Notes: generated by a model from the letters alone, not told the origin. A stretch of 64,000 nt of DNA from Hygrophila difformis (GCA_030278955.1 JAOANR010000006.1:32267383-32331382); one strand, 5' to 3'. Numbered from the stretch's first letter, positions 35,476 through 48,060 are shown. Numbers and translations are program-made.

Positions 35476-37621
35476 CCCGCGCCACTCGACAGATTCGCCG
35501 GTTGCGAGATTTACTCGCCCGAATCCGGATTTTCCGACTTTGGTTGTATTCCTTTCGGCTCAAGACTCACCAAGGCCGACCTTGGACGTCCCTAGGTCGT
35601 GCCTATCTATAAATAACCCCTCTTGACAGCCCCGGACACTTTTCAAAACATCCATACTCTCTATACGTTCGAAAACCCTAATCCCGGAGTCGTCGGAGGC
35701 ACGAAACCAAGGCGAGGACTGTTTTGGACGGTCGTGGACGAGAATCGAGAGATCTCTAACGTCGTGGTAAGTTCTGATCCGTTCGTTTCTTTACAATCTT
35801 GATTCGAAAATGAATCCTAACTTAATCTTATTCCTTTCGACATCACGAATCGAATCTAGAACGAAGAACCCGACGAACGGAGAAGGTAAACGGTGGACTG
35901 GAAGCCACGCCTCCGAATCGACGATCCCGGACGCCCAAAAATCTGTAAGTTAATCTTACTATGGTTTTGGGAGGATTTAAAATACACTTGATCTAAAGAT
36001 TTAAACCAAGAACGTAAAATCTGTCAAAACGAAATCTTTAACGGCGCAGCGTTTTTGCATAATTTTTCCAAACCCATAAACCTATTCAAACGAAAAAACT
36101 TAGAACATGAAAAACGTTTCTAAGACGTAGATCTAGCTACTGTAAAAATTTCATAATTTTTCGTTATGATTTGATATCTGAAATCGATCTCAAACCGAAC
36201 TGCTTTGAATTTGAATCTTGAAATCTGGACAGAACTTAGGTTCGAACTTGTAGACGTTTTTGACATTAGATCTAGACCGATTTAGAATTTTAGCCGAACA
36301 TGAAAGTTGTAGATATATGTCTTAGGTATTTCTCTATAAAAGTTCATAAAATTTGGAGTTAGTTTGCTATGGTAGATCTTGAAATCGTGAAACTGGTGTT
36401 GAAATTTTCGGACAGATTATCATCCTGTTAAAGATTGACGTTTTTGACTTACTTCCGTATCTCGGATAGAAAAACTTAAAACATGAAACTTGTTCATCTA
36501 TGTGTTTTCCTGTCACTGGTCAAATTTCAGAATTTTTGGATTTAAACTCAATTTTTAATGAATTTTGAAGTAAACTGTGGTTGACCGAGTCAAATCTTGA
36601 AATCTTGTTGAAACGGTAGAATTAGCCTTTAAGGTTTAAACGAGTAGAAGACTCTTTTGAAATAAATACATGAAATCTGAAATTTAGGAAATCCCCTTAC
36701 AAACATGATCATTTAAAATTGGGGGTGAGTGCTCTGCAGGTTGCCTTCCTAACGATTCACTTCGGTCCTGTATGGACGATGGTGACCCGCGCGAAATTTT
36801 GAGATATGTTGCCAAAACGGCATGAGATATATGGCCTACACTCTCGTGAATATCCATATGGGTTTCCCGAGGCTCTGGAGTGGTACTGGGTATGGCAGAT
36901 ACGGCTGCGGCCGCCAGGCTACCGGCTAGACTTGACGAGATTGCGATGCAATCGTGAAATACTTGAAACATTAAATCTTGGGTGTAATGGGGATAGTTAA
37001 ATATTTATTTATTGTCCTTTTTAAATTGTTAAATGCTTTATTTAAATTAATTATGGCTTTTATTTAAATTATGCTAAATGTGTGATTGGTTAATTCCATG
37101 AATTAATTATGCAAATTGGTTAGACAATTAAATTGAATTAATTATGATTTATTATCATGCTTTTATTTAAATATTAATTAATGGCTTTGAAACCCCACGA
37201 TCATGTCTGTATTAACTTACTCAGCAAGTTGTGCTGACCAAACCATTTATTTCCTTTTTCTTACAGAGTATGTGGAATGAGCATGAGCACTATATGCATG
37301 GGGGAATATTTTGGGAAACTTTCTATTTTAAATTCTTGCATTAGACTATAGTTTAAACGGGCCTGTTTAACCCGTGTTTTGGCCATATTGGCCCTATTTA
37401 CATTTTCCGCTGCAATACTTATACTTAGATACTATTATTCCGCTGCATTATAATATTTATTTTGAATTTATATTGAATGGGCTACTTGAATGGTTTTAAA
37501 TATTTTAAACACTGCAATACCTAGCCTTGCATCTCTTTAGTAAGCTCGGAGAAACCGTGTCTTACTAGGGAGGTGTGGCGGTGACATCCCGACCTGGGTG
37601 ACCAAAAACCGGGGTGTTACA
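35476..37621 (+). repeat. Element D 5' LTR, second piece
   Basis: Resumes at CCCGCGCCACTCGACAG exactly where 4813 stopped. It includes the TATA box TATAAATA (35608-35615), a donor-like GTGGTAAGT (35767), a GCGGCCGCC..CTACCGGCTA motif (about 36907), the CAGCA...TGCTG hairpin (37222-37236), an acceptor TTCTTACAG (37266) and the U5 stem (37538-37567). Confidence 0.92.
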
Positions 37622-37624
37622 AGT

Positions 37625-37637
37625 TGGTATCAGAGCC
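37625..37637 (+). promoter_or_regulatory. Element D primer binding site
   Basis: TGGTATCAGAGCC, three bases after the LTR end at 37621. Confidence 0.9.
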
Positions 37638-38004
37638 CGGATATTTTTAAACCATTATTATTTTTAAACTACTAGATTATTATTTTTAAATCATTAGTAT
37701 TTATATTATTAATATAGAAGCCCAAATTATTATTTTGAAATTTCCTAGCCCAAAATTATTTTTGAGCCCAAATTATAATTATTTTGACCCAATAAAGAGG
37801 TCCAAGGATTTTAAATACTATTTTAAATTTTTAAGCATTATTTCCATGGAAACGAATTTTTATTTTAAAACCCATGGGAAAAAAATATATTGCATGAATT
37901 ATTTTTGGGGGGAAATCATCATTTGCATGTGCATACTACATTGCCTGAACTTAGAGAACCTAGAAGCGTGATACATTCTAACTTAGATCTTTTGCTTGCG
38001 CTAG

Positions 38005-38289
38005 ATGGCTAGTCAAGATATGATGAACTTGATGATCAAAATGATGAACGCTCACTTTGACTCCCAACAAACCAAAGAACAAATGAAACATCGTATGGCT
38101 CAATTGGAGGCAAATCTGCACCACATGGGCAACTTAAGAGAGGCGGATCACCACCGCATAAACCAACTCGAACGCCCAGTCCAAACCCTCACTACGCAAA
38201 ACCTAATACTGAAGGAACACGTCGATGCTCAGGGACAGGACTTGAACACCATCTTTGACGATCTACTGCCGCCAAGTTCGGAGGAGTAA
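38005..38289 (+). CDS. Accessory coiled-coil ORF of element D (shortened)
   Basis: A 94-aa frame starting MASQDMMNLMIKMMNAH, between the PBS and gag. It is clearly homologous to the 199-aa ORF of H (44978): same leader, same start, and same heptad-like Met/Leu/Gln-rich stretch (MKHRMAQLEANLHHMGNLREADHHRINQ). After the TAA at 38287-38289 the frame continues as DPEEDPATPPEDV, resembling the end of the H protein, so this copy has a premature stop and lacks the Pro-rich middle. I recognise no family. It is predicted to be a coiled coil that could oligomerise; its function is unknown. Confidence 0.6.
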   Translation: MASQDMMNLMIKMMNAHFDSQQTKEQMKHRMAQLEANLHHMGNLREADHHRINQLERPVQTLTTQNLILKEHVDAQGQDLNTIFDDLLPPSSEE

Positions 38290-38585
38290 GACCCGGAGGA
38301 GGATCCCGCTACTCCACCGGAGGACGTCTTGAGGTGCTAGGGGTTCTATTTATAGTAGATACTATTTTTGCTAAGAAAACGTTGCTATTTTTGTACATCC
38401 TCTCACTTGTATCGAAAGCTTCTTTTAAGGGAATAAAATACAAGATTTATTCAGTTAAACAAAATAAAACAAAACCTTGCGTTACTTTAAAGTCCAATCA
38501 AGCATTATGTGTAAAAACACAAGCACATACGTAGTAACTTGCCTAGACAATATATTACGTTTTAATTCACACTGTTTGTAACAGA

Positions 38586-39415
38586 ATGGCACCACGAGGT
38601 AGATCAAGGAACCAACCTGCTCCCCAAAGTACTACTGAAGTGCCACCAAATGACACAGAACCTGCTCAACTGTAGGAGAGCAACCCCAAGGTGCGCAGGA
38701 CGCCCCCGCACCGAACAATGTGGGCTATCGTCTTCGGACGATAGAGGAGGTCTTGATTGCGCTAGGGAACGCGCAAGTCAATCAGGGCCAAGCTGCGGCG
38801 GCACCTCCGCCCCAAGCTCGCCCCAACTACCTGGCAATGGTGAATCCCTACCAGCCACCCCACTATGCTGGTGAGGAGGATCCAGCCAAACTAGAAGAAT
38901 TGATCCGGACCTTTGACAAGCTGCTGGGTGCAGTTAAATGTCCGGAAGGAGAGAGAGTGCACGCCGCTTCGTACTACTTGGGAGGCGAAGCGGACGACTG
39001 GTGGCAGGCGACTCAAGCAAAATTAACTGATGATGACGAGCCCTACTCTTGGGCGGAAATGATGGAGCTACTCAGGGATAGATTTTATCCCTTGAGTACT
39101 AAAGCAGCGATGTACGAAGAGTTTCTGTCACTGAGACAAGGAAGCCAGACCGTGCAAGAATACTACACTCGATTCAAGGAACTGGTGAGGTTCGCACCAA
39201 GATTAGTACCCACGGATGCGGAGAAGTTCGAGATGGGACTGAACCTGGCAGTACGCGAGGTGATTGCAGGGGTGCACTACCCTGATCTGCAAGCAGTGTA
39301 CGATCGCGCTGTGGCAGTGGCGCGAGTACAGCAGCTGAAAAGGAGAGTGAGTGGGGAGTCCAGCCGGGGTCCCCAAGACAAGAGGAACCGGGACGCAAAT
39401 TGGTTAGACAATTAA
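38586..39415 (+). pseudogene. gag: Broken gag of element D
   Basis: It starts MAPRGRSRNQPAP at 38586 and meets an in-frame TAG at 38673-38675. The rest is open in another frame from about 38720 (YRLRTIEEVLIALGNAQ). The Retrotrans_gag domain is recognisable (LIRTFDKLLGAVKCP, YYLGGEADDWW, FYPLSTKAAMYEEFL, QTVQEYYTRFKELVRFAP). The zinc knuckles are gone: the frame runs at 39395 directly into LTR sequence. It cannot produce full Gag. Confidence 0.9.
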
Positions 39416-39904
39416 ATTGAATTAATTATGATTTATTATCATGCTTTTATTTAAGTATTAAATAATGGCTTTGAAACCCCACGACCATGTCTGTATTAAC
39501 TTACTCAGCAAGTTGTGCTGACCAAACCATTTATTTCCTTTTTCTTACAGAGTATGTGGAATGAGCATGAGCACTATATGCATGGGGGAATATTTTGGGG
39601 AACTTTCTATTTTAAATTCTTGCATTAGACTATAGTTTAAACGGGCCTGTTTAACCCGTGTTTTGGCCATGTTGGCTCTATTTACATTTTCCGCTGCAAT
39701 GCTTATACTTAGATACTATTATTCCGCTGCATTATAATATTTATTTTGAATTTATATTGAATGGACTACTTGAATGGTTTTAAATATTTTAAACACTGCA
39801 ATACCTAGCCTTGCATCTCTTTAGTAAGCTCGGAGAAACCGTGTCTTACTAGGGAGGTGTGGCGGTGACATCCCGACCTGAGTGACCAAAAACCGGGTGT
39901 TACA
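39395..39904 (+). repeat. Element D 3' LTR, truncated
   Basis: Matches 37111-37621 of the 5' LTR. The junction with gag falls on GCAAATTGG, present at the LTR side (37111-37119), which suggests a deletion at a short homology. It ends GGTGTTACA before the TSD TCTCT. Confidence 0.92.
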
Positions 39905-40269
39905 TCTCTAATCAAACCATGCAAAATAACGAGCAATAATTAACACACAGAAGACGAGCTAGTCGTATCCCCAGAAGGGACCTTTTTGCCAACATTGATC
40001 TGTGATGCTTCTTATTACTCATTTCATACACACTATAAGGAAAAAAAATAAAGAAGTAAAAATAAAATAAACAAAAGATTTTTGGTAATGTATGAATGTT
40101 ATCAAACAATAATTTTGACTCTAATGGGTTGAGATGTGTAATGGATAAAGTTAGATGTAATGGGCCTAAGCCCAGTACACCCATGCAACTTACACAACTC
40201 AAGAAAATAAAAATATTTTTGGGATTTTAAGATAAAAAGAGGGGGAGATCGATGGGGTCTCTTGAATTA

Positions 40270-40830
40270 GATGCGGTTTAAACCGCATCCATTAGACTGC
40301 ATCGAGCATGCATAATGGATGAAGTATTTACCTTGCACCATAATTGGTCATTGCATTGATGCGGTTAAATCATCTGAGGTGGTCTATCAATTCGATGCGA
40401 TATAAACCGCATCGATGAGATTGCATCCTTGCTCAAATTTGGCTAAGACATTTGCTTCAAAGGGTGAAGGTGATGCGGTCTATCCATTCGTTGCGGTTTA
40501 AACCGCATCGGATAGATCGCATGGGGTAAATGGAAATAAATAAGGCATGATGGGGTGGAAGGCATGTGATGCGGTTTCTGAGGCGAGGCGGTCTACATAG
40601 TCGATGCGGTATAAACCGCATCGCGTAGACCGCATCGAAGTTGATAAACAACACAAAACCAACAATTTTAAATATGATGCGGTCTATCAACACTGATTCG
40701 GTATAAACCACATCAGATAGACCGCATCACATGCAATTTTTATAAGTCCAGCTTTTTGTTCACAAAGTACTCATGTGGTTTCTATCTGATGCGGTTTATG
40801 ATGGATGCAGTTAGACCGCATCATTCATTT
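40270..40830. repeat. Palindrome array 1 in unit G (GATGCGGTTTAAACCGCATC motif)
   Basis: About six palindromes, the first a perfect 20-bp one (40270-40289) and others as GATGCGGTATAAACCGCATC with one or two mismatches, interleaved with half-sites such as AGACCGCATC. The position corresponds to array 1 of E, but the motif is different. Confidence 0.88.
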
Positions 40831-41714
40831 CACATCAGTGTCATCTCACATTCGTACTTGTGAATATTTTATGGTTTATCAGTTTACACATGCATAGTGG
40901 GTAATAGCAATAATCAAACCTTAAAAACTACAAACATGGAATTTAAAGGTTAATCTACCAAAAAGAACATAAAATCTAAGAACTACATGCATAATAAGGA
41001 AGAACACCAACATTATCTAAGGAAGCATAAATGGTAGATCTAGAACAAGAAAGATAAAATAAAGCAATAAATTCCTATATCTAGCAAACCCTAAAATTAT
41101 CTAAATCCTAAGAACACCATTTGAAGCTCTAAGGTATAAAACTTGCTACAAACCCACCAAACATGTATTTATTGAAGTTGTAAGTCAACTAGTAACATAA
41201 TAAAAGAAACCTAGTTGCAAACAAACATTCTAAGCATTTATTACTAGGAAAGCATTAAATATTGTCAAACACATGAGACAAAAACCATTTCTGGAATTTT
41301 TCCTTGTATTAACACTTGAAAGCACAATAAATAACCCTAAACAACTCATTAGTTGAAGATAGGGTTCATTCTAAACTAAAAAGCTTTTAACAATATAGAA
41401 ATGGCTACTCTAAAAAGGTTGAGAAAGGTTGTTACAAACTAATCTATGGTTAAAGCAACTAAGCTAAAATACAGAAAAATAAATCTAAACTACACTACCT
41501 ACCTAACCCTTAAGGGGTGAACTGAAGATTCCCCTATTGTTCTTTTTGTTCCCCTTTGTCCGAATGGAAAAGTTGTCCTCAAGTGCTGGAGAAGATAAGC
41601 TTTTATACTCCTTTCATGAAACCCTAGGCCCATTAAGTCAAACAGGGCCCATTAACAGTAGCATGCGTTTGTCACGTGTTGCACAGCCTTATCCATATGT
41701 GTTCTTCAGGATTT

Positions 41715-41969
41715 GAAATCGATGCGGTTTCTTCAAGTGACGCGGTTTACATCACATCACACATACCGCATTGCATGTGTCTTCTCTTCCTTGGTGTTTG
41801 GTTGGGATGCGATCTAGTTGATGCGTTATACATGGTCGATGCGGTATAAACCACATCGAGTAGACCGCCTCACATAGATCGCATGCATTCCTCCTGCTTG
41901 GTTTCTTGTTTCTTGAAATGATGCGGTTTACAAGGTCGATGCGATATAAACTGCATCGAGTAAACCGCA
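41715..41969. repeat. Palindrome array 2 in unit G, left of H
   Basis: The same GATGCGGTATAAACCGCATC words, diverged. The last one is cut by the insertion of H and continues at 52990. Confidence 0.85.
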
Positions 41970-44568
41970 TGTAATACCCGAGAATTTTACAACATAAATA
42001 AATAAATAAATGCAATAAATAAATAAACAAATATAATAAATAAATTAATAAACAAATAAATCAGTAAATACACAAAATAAATAAATATAGAAGAAATGAG
42101 AAATGAAATTAATTAAAAGAGATTTGTTTAAACAAAAGAATTAAATAAATTTAAATAAGTCGTTACACGGGTATCCGATATAAATGAACTCGAGAATTCG
42201 AGCCAAAACGTAAAATTAGATCCGAAGGAAATAACGACACGATTAGAAACCCGAAGAGAGTCCGGAAATTGGAAACCGGGAGCATAGGGGGATAGAAACC
42301 CGAAAGATAGGCGGAAAAGCACGACGGATCGCACGACCCGCCCGGACCGAAGTCCAGGCGAAGTCGGCGCGCTTGCCGCGCGGTTTTTAGGCAAAAGGCG
42401 CGCCAACCCCGCGCCACTTGACAGATTCGTCCGTTGCGTGAATCTCTCGCCCGAACGCGGATTTTTCAACTTTCGGTTGAACGTCTCTCGACCCAAGAAC
42501 CTTGGGGTCAGATTTTGGACGCCCTAGGACCTAGACATCTATAAATAAACCCCCTCGGAAGCCTAAAATCTTTTTCAAAACCCTACGATACTCTCTACAC
42601 ACACAAGTCGAAATCCCGGAGTCTACGGAGGCATCGAACACCAAGGCAGCAGCTTTGGACGAAAATCCAAGGATCCCCGACGTTGTGGTAAGCTCTAGTC
42701 CAATAGATCCTTTCACGTTTCAATCCGAAAACGGATTCTAACCTCGTTTCTTTTCTCTTTACACCCCGAATCGAATCTAGAACGAGGAACCCGACGAACG
42801 GAGAGGAGAAACGGTGATCTGGAAGCCACGCCTCCGAAATAGACAACCCGGACGTTCAAAAATCAGTAAGTTAACTATTACATGGTTTTGGGAGACTTTA
42901 AAACATTCGAAACTAAAAGATTTAACAAGAAACCGTAAATCTGTCAACTTTTGTTTTCTACCGACGCAACAGATTTGATGAATTTTTCCGAACCTTAAAA
43001 CGACTTCAAACAGAAAAACTTAAAACACAAAAAACGTCCCTAAGGCGTAGATCCATCTACTGTAAATTTTTGAGAATTTTTAGAGACGATTTGAAATGCA
43101 AAAAATCCACCGAAACCGAACTGCTTGAATCTAGATCTTGAAATTCTTGACAGAACATAGGTTTGATTTTGATCACGCTTTTGACATAGGATCCAGACCG
43201 ATTTAGATCTTTGGCCGAACATGAAAGTTGTAGATAATTGTCTTAAGATGATTTCTAAAATTTCATCAAATTTGGAGTTGAATTGCTATGGTAGAATTCG
43301 AAATCTTTAAACTGTGATACATTAAATTCGGACAGAATTATTCTTCTGCGAAAATTGGTGATTTTGACCTGTTTAGGTATCTCGGATTGAAAAAGTTAAA
43401 ACACGAAAGTTGTAGACCTCGACGTTTCTGAGTCATTCGTGAAAGTTTATAATTTTTTAAATTAAATCTGATTTTAGACGAATTTTAGAGTAAACTGTGG
43501 TTTACCGGAAACAAAATCTTGAAATCTTGTTGAAACATGGATTTAACCTTTAGGGTTGAAATGAGATGAAATATGATTTTTTGAAAAGAACAAATTGAAA
43601 TCAGATTTTAAAAATACAAATCCCCGTACAAACTTGATAAATTAAAATTAGGGATGAGTGCTCTGCAGGGTGCCCCTAACTGCTTCACTTCGTGCCTTAA
43701 TGGACGATGGTGACCCCGCGCGCTAAACTTGAGATATGATATTGCCAAAATGGCGAAATATAGAGCCTACACTCTCGAGAATATCCACATGGGTTTCCCG
43801 AGGCTCCGGAGTGGTACTGGGTATGGCTGATACGGTTGCGGCCGCCGGGCTACCGGCTAAACTTGTTGACATCGCGATACTATCGTGAAACTTTGAGATA
43901 CCAAATCGGGGATGTAATGGGGATATTACATTTAACTAAACTAGATTAAATTATGTTGTCCAATTAAATTATTTAAATGCTTTATTTAAATTATGGCTAT
44001 TATCTTAAACCATGCAAAATGTGTTGTTAAATAGAGCCCTGGAATAAATTATGCAATTGGATAGTTGATTAGATTAAATTGAATATTATGTTATTATCAT
44101 GTTTTCATTTAAGTATTAAACTAATGGCTTTTAAACCCTACGATCATGCATGTGTTAAGTTACTCAGCAAGTTTGCTGACCAAAACCGTTTTATTCCTTT
44201 TCTTACAGAATATGTGAAATGAGCATGTGTGAGCACGATTCATGCATGTGATTTTGGGAAACATTATTTTGCTTTTAAATTCGTACCTTAGACTATATTA
44301 TGAACGGGCCTGTTTAACCCGTGTTTTGGCCATGTCGGCCCTATTTATATTTTCCGCTGCAATACTATACTAAATCAATTATTTCCGCTGCGCTATGATA
44401 TTATTATTTTCGAATTATATTGTATGGGCTATTTTGAATGATTTAAATGTTTTAAATACTGCAATACCTAGCCTTGCATCTCTTTAGTAAGCTCGGAGAA
44501 ACCGTGTCTTACTAGGGAGATGTGGCGGTGACATCCCGACCTGGGTGACCAAAAACCGGGGTGTTACA
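41970..44568 (+). repeat. Element H 5' LTR
   Basis: TGTAATACCCGAG...GGTGTTACA. It has the TATA box TATAAATA (42540-42547), a donor-like GTGGTAAGC (42688), the GCGGCCGCCGGGCTACCGGC motif (about 43838), the CAGCAA...TTGCTG hairpin (44165-44178), an acceptor TTCTTACAG (44208) and the U5 stem (44485-44491 with 44508-44514). Confidence 0.95.
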
Positions 44569-44571
44569 AGT

Positions 44572-44583
44572 TGGTATCAGAGC
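44572..44583 (+). promoter_or_regulatory. Element H primer binding site
   Basis: TGGTATCAGAGC, three bases after the LTR; the next base is A rather than the C seen in A, B and D. Confidence 0.88.
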
Positions 44584-44787
44584 ACGGCTATTTTTAAACT
44601 ACTATTTTTAAACCATTATTATTTTTAAACTATTATTAGTATTTTGACTATTATTTTAAATTTTAAAGTATTATTTCCATGAAAAATTTTTATTTTAAAA
44701 CCCATGGAAAAAAATATATATATATGGTGCATTAAATTATTATTTTTGGGGGGAATCATCATTTGCATTTGCATATTGCATCTCCTC

Positions 44788-44962
44788 TATGAACTTAGAA
44801 TCTTGGCAAAACTTGAACTTAGAATCTTGGCGAATTGAACTTGGAATCTTGGCAAAACTTGAACTTAGAATCTTGGCGAATTGAACTTAGAATCTTGGCA
44901 AAACTTGAACTTAGAATCTCGGCGAATTGAACTTAGAATCTTGTCGAATATTAACTTAGATC
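44788..44962 (+). repeat. Tandem repeat in the H leader
   Basis: About four copies of a roughly 43-45-bp unit made of GAACTTAGAATCTTGGCAAAACTT and GAACTTAGAATCTTGGCGAATT halves. D has a single GAACTTAGAACCTAGAAG at the same place, so the array expanded in H. Confidence 0.85.
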
Positions 44963-44977
44963 TCTTGCTTGCGCTAG

Positions 44978-45577
44978 ATGGCTAGTCAAGACATGATGCA
45001 GTTGATGATCAATATGATGAATGCTCACCTTGACACCCAACAAACCATACAACAAATGAAAAATCGTATAGCTCACTTGGAGGCAAATCTACACCAAATG
45101 GGAGACTTAAGGGAAGCTGACCTTCAACACTTCCTGAACTTGAGAGCCGCTGATCAAGATCGCATAAAAGACTTAGAAACTCAAGTGCAAAAACTCACCG
45201 AGCGGAGCGACGCTGTGATAGATAGAGTCGAGGATCTAGGGACGGACCTACTTAACCTCACTGACATAGTAGTACCATACAACCCGGTGGAAGACCACTT
45301 GATGGGACCACGAAGCCCAACACCCCCAGTAGAGAGCCCATCCGGCCTTATCCATGGACGCTACGGAACCCCTGGACTCTGGCCCCACATGGTCCGGCCG
45401 TCGCCGAACCCGAGCCCTATGGGGAGCCATCTGGAGGAGTCACCGGAACCAGTTTCGGAAGCCGTCGATCCATCATCCCCCGTGTTTCATGGACCCTTGG
45501 GCACCGGCCAAGTCTCTGATGAGGATGATCCAATGGAAGATTCCACTACTCTGCCGGAGGATGCAGAGATTGTTTAG
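44978..45577 (+). CDS. Accessory coiled-coil ORF of element H
   Basis: An intact 199-aa frame starting MASQDMMQLMINMMNAHLD. Residues about 15-95 are heptad-like (QQMKNRIAHLEANLHQMGDL, IKDLETQVQKLTERSDAV), followed by a Pro/Ser-rich acidic C-terminus. It sits where gag would be expected to start, and a shortened homologue precedes gag in D. I recognise no domain. It is probably an extra element-encoded protein (oligomerisation is inferred); alternatively it is captured host sequence. Confidence 0.65.
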   Translation: MASQDMMQLMINMMNAHLDTQQTIQQMKNRIAHLEANLHQMGDLREADLQHFLNLRAADQDRIKDLETQVQKLTERSDAVIDRVEDLGTDLLNLTDIVVPYNPVEDHLMGPRSPTPPVESPSGLIHGRYGTPGLWPHMVRPSPNPSPMGSHLEESPEPVSEAVDPSSPVFHGPLGTGQVSDEDDPMEDSTTLPEDAEIV

Positions 45578-45906
45578 ATATTTTGTCTTAGATAGTACAT
45601 TTATTTTGCGCATTCTATTACTTGTATTAAATTTCTTGTAAAGGAATATAATGCGAATTGATTTTATTTTTTGAAATCCTTGGCCGAAGGAAAAAAAAAA
45701 ACAACAAACTTGGAATCATAAAGGCACACGATGCATCAAACCACGCAGTGCATAACAGAGACATACAACATAATCCTAGGAACGTCACAGTACTACATCT
45801 TAAGAGAAATACCAAACCGAGTCTAACTAAAAACACAAAATGGGAAATACTAAACCAGCCGCTGCTAACACGAGTCTGGATAAAACATAAAACAAGAAAC
45901 ATAAAG

Positions 45907-48060
45907 TCACTGATCAGGAGGAGGGAACTGGCGCCGCATGTAGTCATCCATCTGACGCATGTAGGCGTACATGTCCGTCAGGGTGGCCTGCTGCTCCGCC
46001 TGTCTCACAGTGAGCGTGTCCATACGATCCTGATAGAGATCCATCCTAGCATCCAGGGCGTCGTAGCGAGCCTGCCCAGCTGCAAACCCGGCATCTATAC
46101 TGACTCGCATCTCCTACATCATCTGGAGCATCTGCGTCATGTCCTGACCCTGCGGTGGAACCACACCCTGCTGTGGAACCACAGGAGGAGGAGGTGGCCG
46201 CTCTGGAGCAACAACTAAAATCAAACCACCATCCTCAGGCTGCGGGCGCAGTATAGCCCGAGGCGCTCCACGACGCAAAGTGCTATGCCGGACGGCATAA
46301 GACGGAATACGGTAGTGCTCACCTGGAGCTAAAGGATAGGGGTCCGTCTCGGGAGACGTGCGGATCCCCTGGGCAGCGCATAGCCCACAAATGAGGTGTG
46401 CGTGAGTGATCACCCTACTCCCTCGCCCCCGTCGTAAACCCCTCAGGTTGTCCGCAATGCAAGCGCCCACATTTACCCGGCCGCCCCGTGCGATAAAGCA
46501 GATAGTCTCAAAGACATGATCTATGACGATATGACTCCGGGTGATCGGCCGAATGCGTCCTAACCAAAGCTGAGCAAGTACACGCCAAGGAGCATCCAAA
46601 GACGTCAGTCGTAGCTCGTGAGGGTACCCAGTCCGCGGGGGTACCTCGGTACACAAGACACCCCAGGCAGGAGCATAAACCCGACCCTCTGGCTGTGGTC
46701 GGAACGCGCCATCATCTGGAAGGCCGAAATAGATGTTGATCGCCCGAGCACTGAAGTCTAAGTAGCGACCACGAACCCAGACTCGAGAAAGGTCGTCGTC
46801 TACCCCAAGACCGCTGATGTTGGCGATAACCTCCATGGCTAGATAGCCGGAAGCAACGCCCTCGGGATGACGTGCAAGATCGGTCCACTGGAGATGCCCC
46901 AAAACTGCACTGATCCGGTCATCGCCCATATGATCGGGGAACAAGCCTCGCTCGGGAACGTAAGCCCTCTTCCGACGAAGCTCGTCGAAATAGAAGTCCT
47001 GGGCGGCTATCGTCGAGAAACGGAACCGATCATGCCGGTGAGGACGCACCTCGTCAGGGAGACCCCTGAGCCTCGGCTCCCGCTCCTCGTCCTCCTCGAA
47101 CTCACTGTCGCCACTGTCGTCACTGTCGTCACTATCCGGCATCACCGGAGCGGCAGTGCTAGGGCCGGCCGCATCATGTCGAGTAGCCCGTCTCTTGGCC
47201 CCCGGAAGGACCATAAGGAATGCCAAGATGAACCACAGGAAAAGCAACATCCTGCGAACACCCAATATCAAGGGTAAGACTAATTTTCAACACATTAATT
47301 CACAAGCAAAAATACATAAAGACATCATAAATATAAAGTTCCAACGGGGAAAAATCTAGGAAGGATTCAGACCCAATAGTTTATCAATACATATTGGGAG
47401 AGAATCAAACCAAGGAATGTGCCCAAACAAATTCAAAAACCCATTGTGGCATTTCGTCGAACACCTTGTGTGCGCAATAAATTAAGTTCAAAAATTTGCT
47501 TGTAAACACATGGCAATTAACCCCAAAACCAAACAATTGCTTGAACAACAAATCACAATCACAAGTGTTAACAAACAACACCAACGAAACCACTTTTACA
47601 CCAATAACACCAACAAAATCGAAAATTTCATAGTTCCTCTAAAAATCCAAGTTCTAGCAAGAAATTCCACAACTTAGGCATATATATCCATACCAATACT
47701 TCTAAAACAATAGAAATGGCACCAAAGTATTACATAACTCACTAATTCGCGAGAATTAAGCCGAAAATTACAAAATCCCATTTTACATGCCAAAACCCTA
47801 ATTTCACAATTCAACCAAATTCTAACAAATCAAGGCATAAAACTTGAAATTGGCAAGTGAAAATAGAAGATACATACCTTACAAAGAGAAATCGAAGTCG
47901 AAACTAGGAGAATCTGAGCACGAGGGGACGGATTTGAGAGGAAGTTGGGAGGAATTTCGGAAGGGGAAGGGATGAAATGGCTCGCGCGGGGCGCGAGCCC
48001 TATTTCTTCACCCTGGGGGCGCCGCGCGGTGGCCGTGCGCTAAACCCCCAAAACCCGCGC
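45907..48060 (-). CDS. Opposite-strand gene unit in H: plant transposon protein-like ORF with 5' intron
   Basis: On the minus strand, a non-coding first exon (about 48060 to 47878) ends AAG at a GTATGT donor (47877). A 626-bp intron ends CGCAG at 47252. The ATG follows at 47250. The frame runs to a TAG at 46114-46116 (378 aa from this ATG) and is open beyond it to 45907 with a coiled-coil-like end ([19 protein letters not shown]). The middle ([51 protein letters not shown]) resembles the putative plant transposon protein domain (Transposase_32) found in antisense ORFs of some Ty3/gypsy elements. An acidic Asp/Ser/Glu stretch precedes it. Its function is unknown. Confidence 0.65.

Larger units (their letters stand above)
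4372..39904 (+). mobile_element. LTR retrotransposon D (Ty3/gypsy), interrupted by E
   Basis: Starts TGTAATACCCGAG and ends GGTGTTACA, flanked by the 5-bp TSD TCTCT (4367-4371 and 39905-39909). The 5' LTR is in two pieces (4372-4813 and 35476-37621, together 2588 bp, matching the 2.6-kb LTRs of H) because unit E inserted into it. Then come the PBS, an accessory ORF, a damaged gag and only the last 510 bp of the 3' LTR. Everything from mid-gag to mid-LTR was deleted. The nested DNA inside is not part of D. Confidence 0.9.
39910..41969 (-). repeat. Unit G, middle part
   Basis: Non-coding. It continues from 4371 and is homologous in layout to E 31720-33900: AT-rich stretch, palindrome array 1, AT-rich stretch with AATAATAAA words, a TATA box on the minus strand (GTATAAAAG, 41600-41608), then palindrome array 2. 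Element H inserted at 41969. Confidence 0.75.

Noticed and set aside
40270..40830. CRISPR-like look of spaced palindromic repeats (also 32186-32660 and 8499-8772)
   Set aside because: Spacing and repeat length are irregular, the context is a plant LTR-like unit and there are no cas genes.
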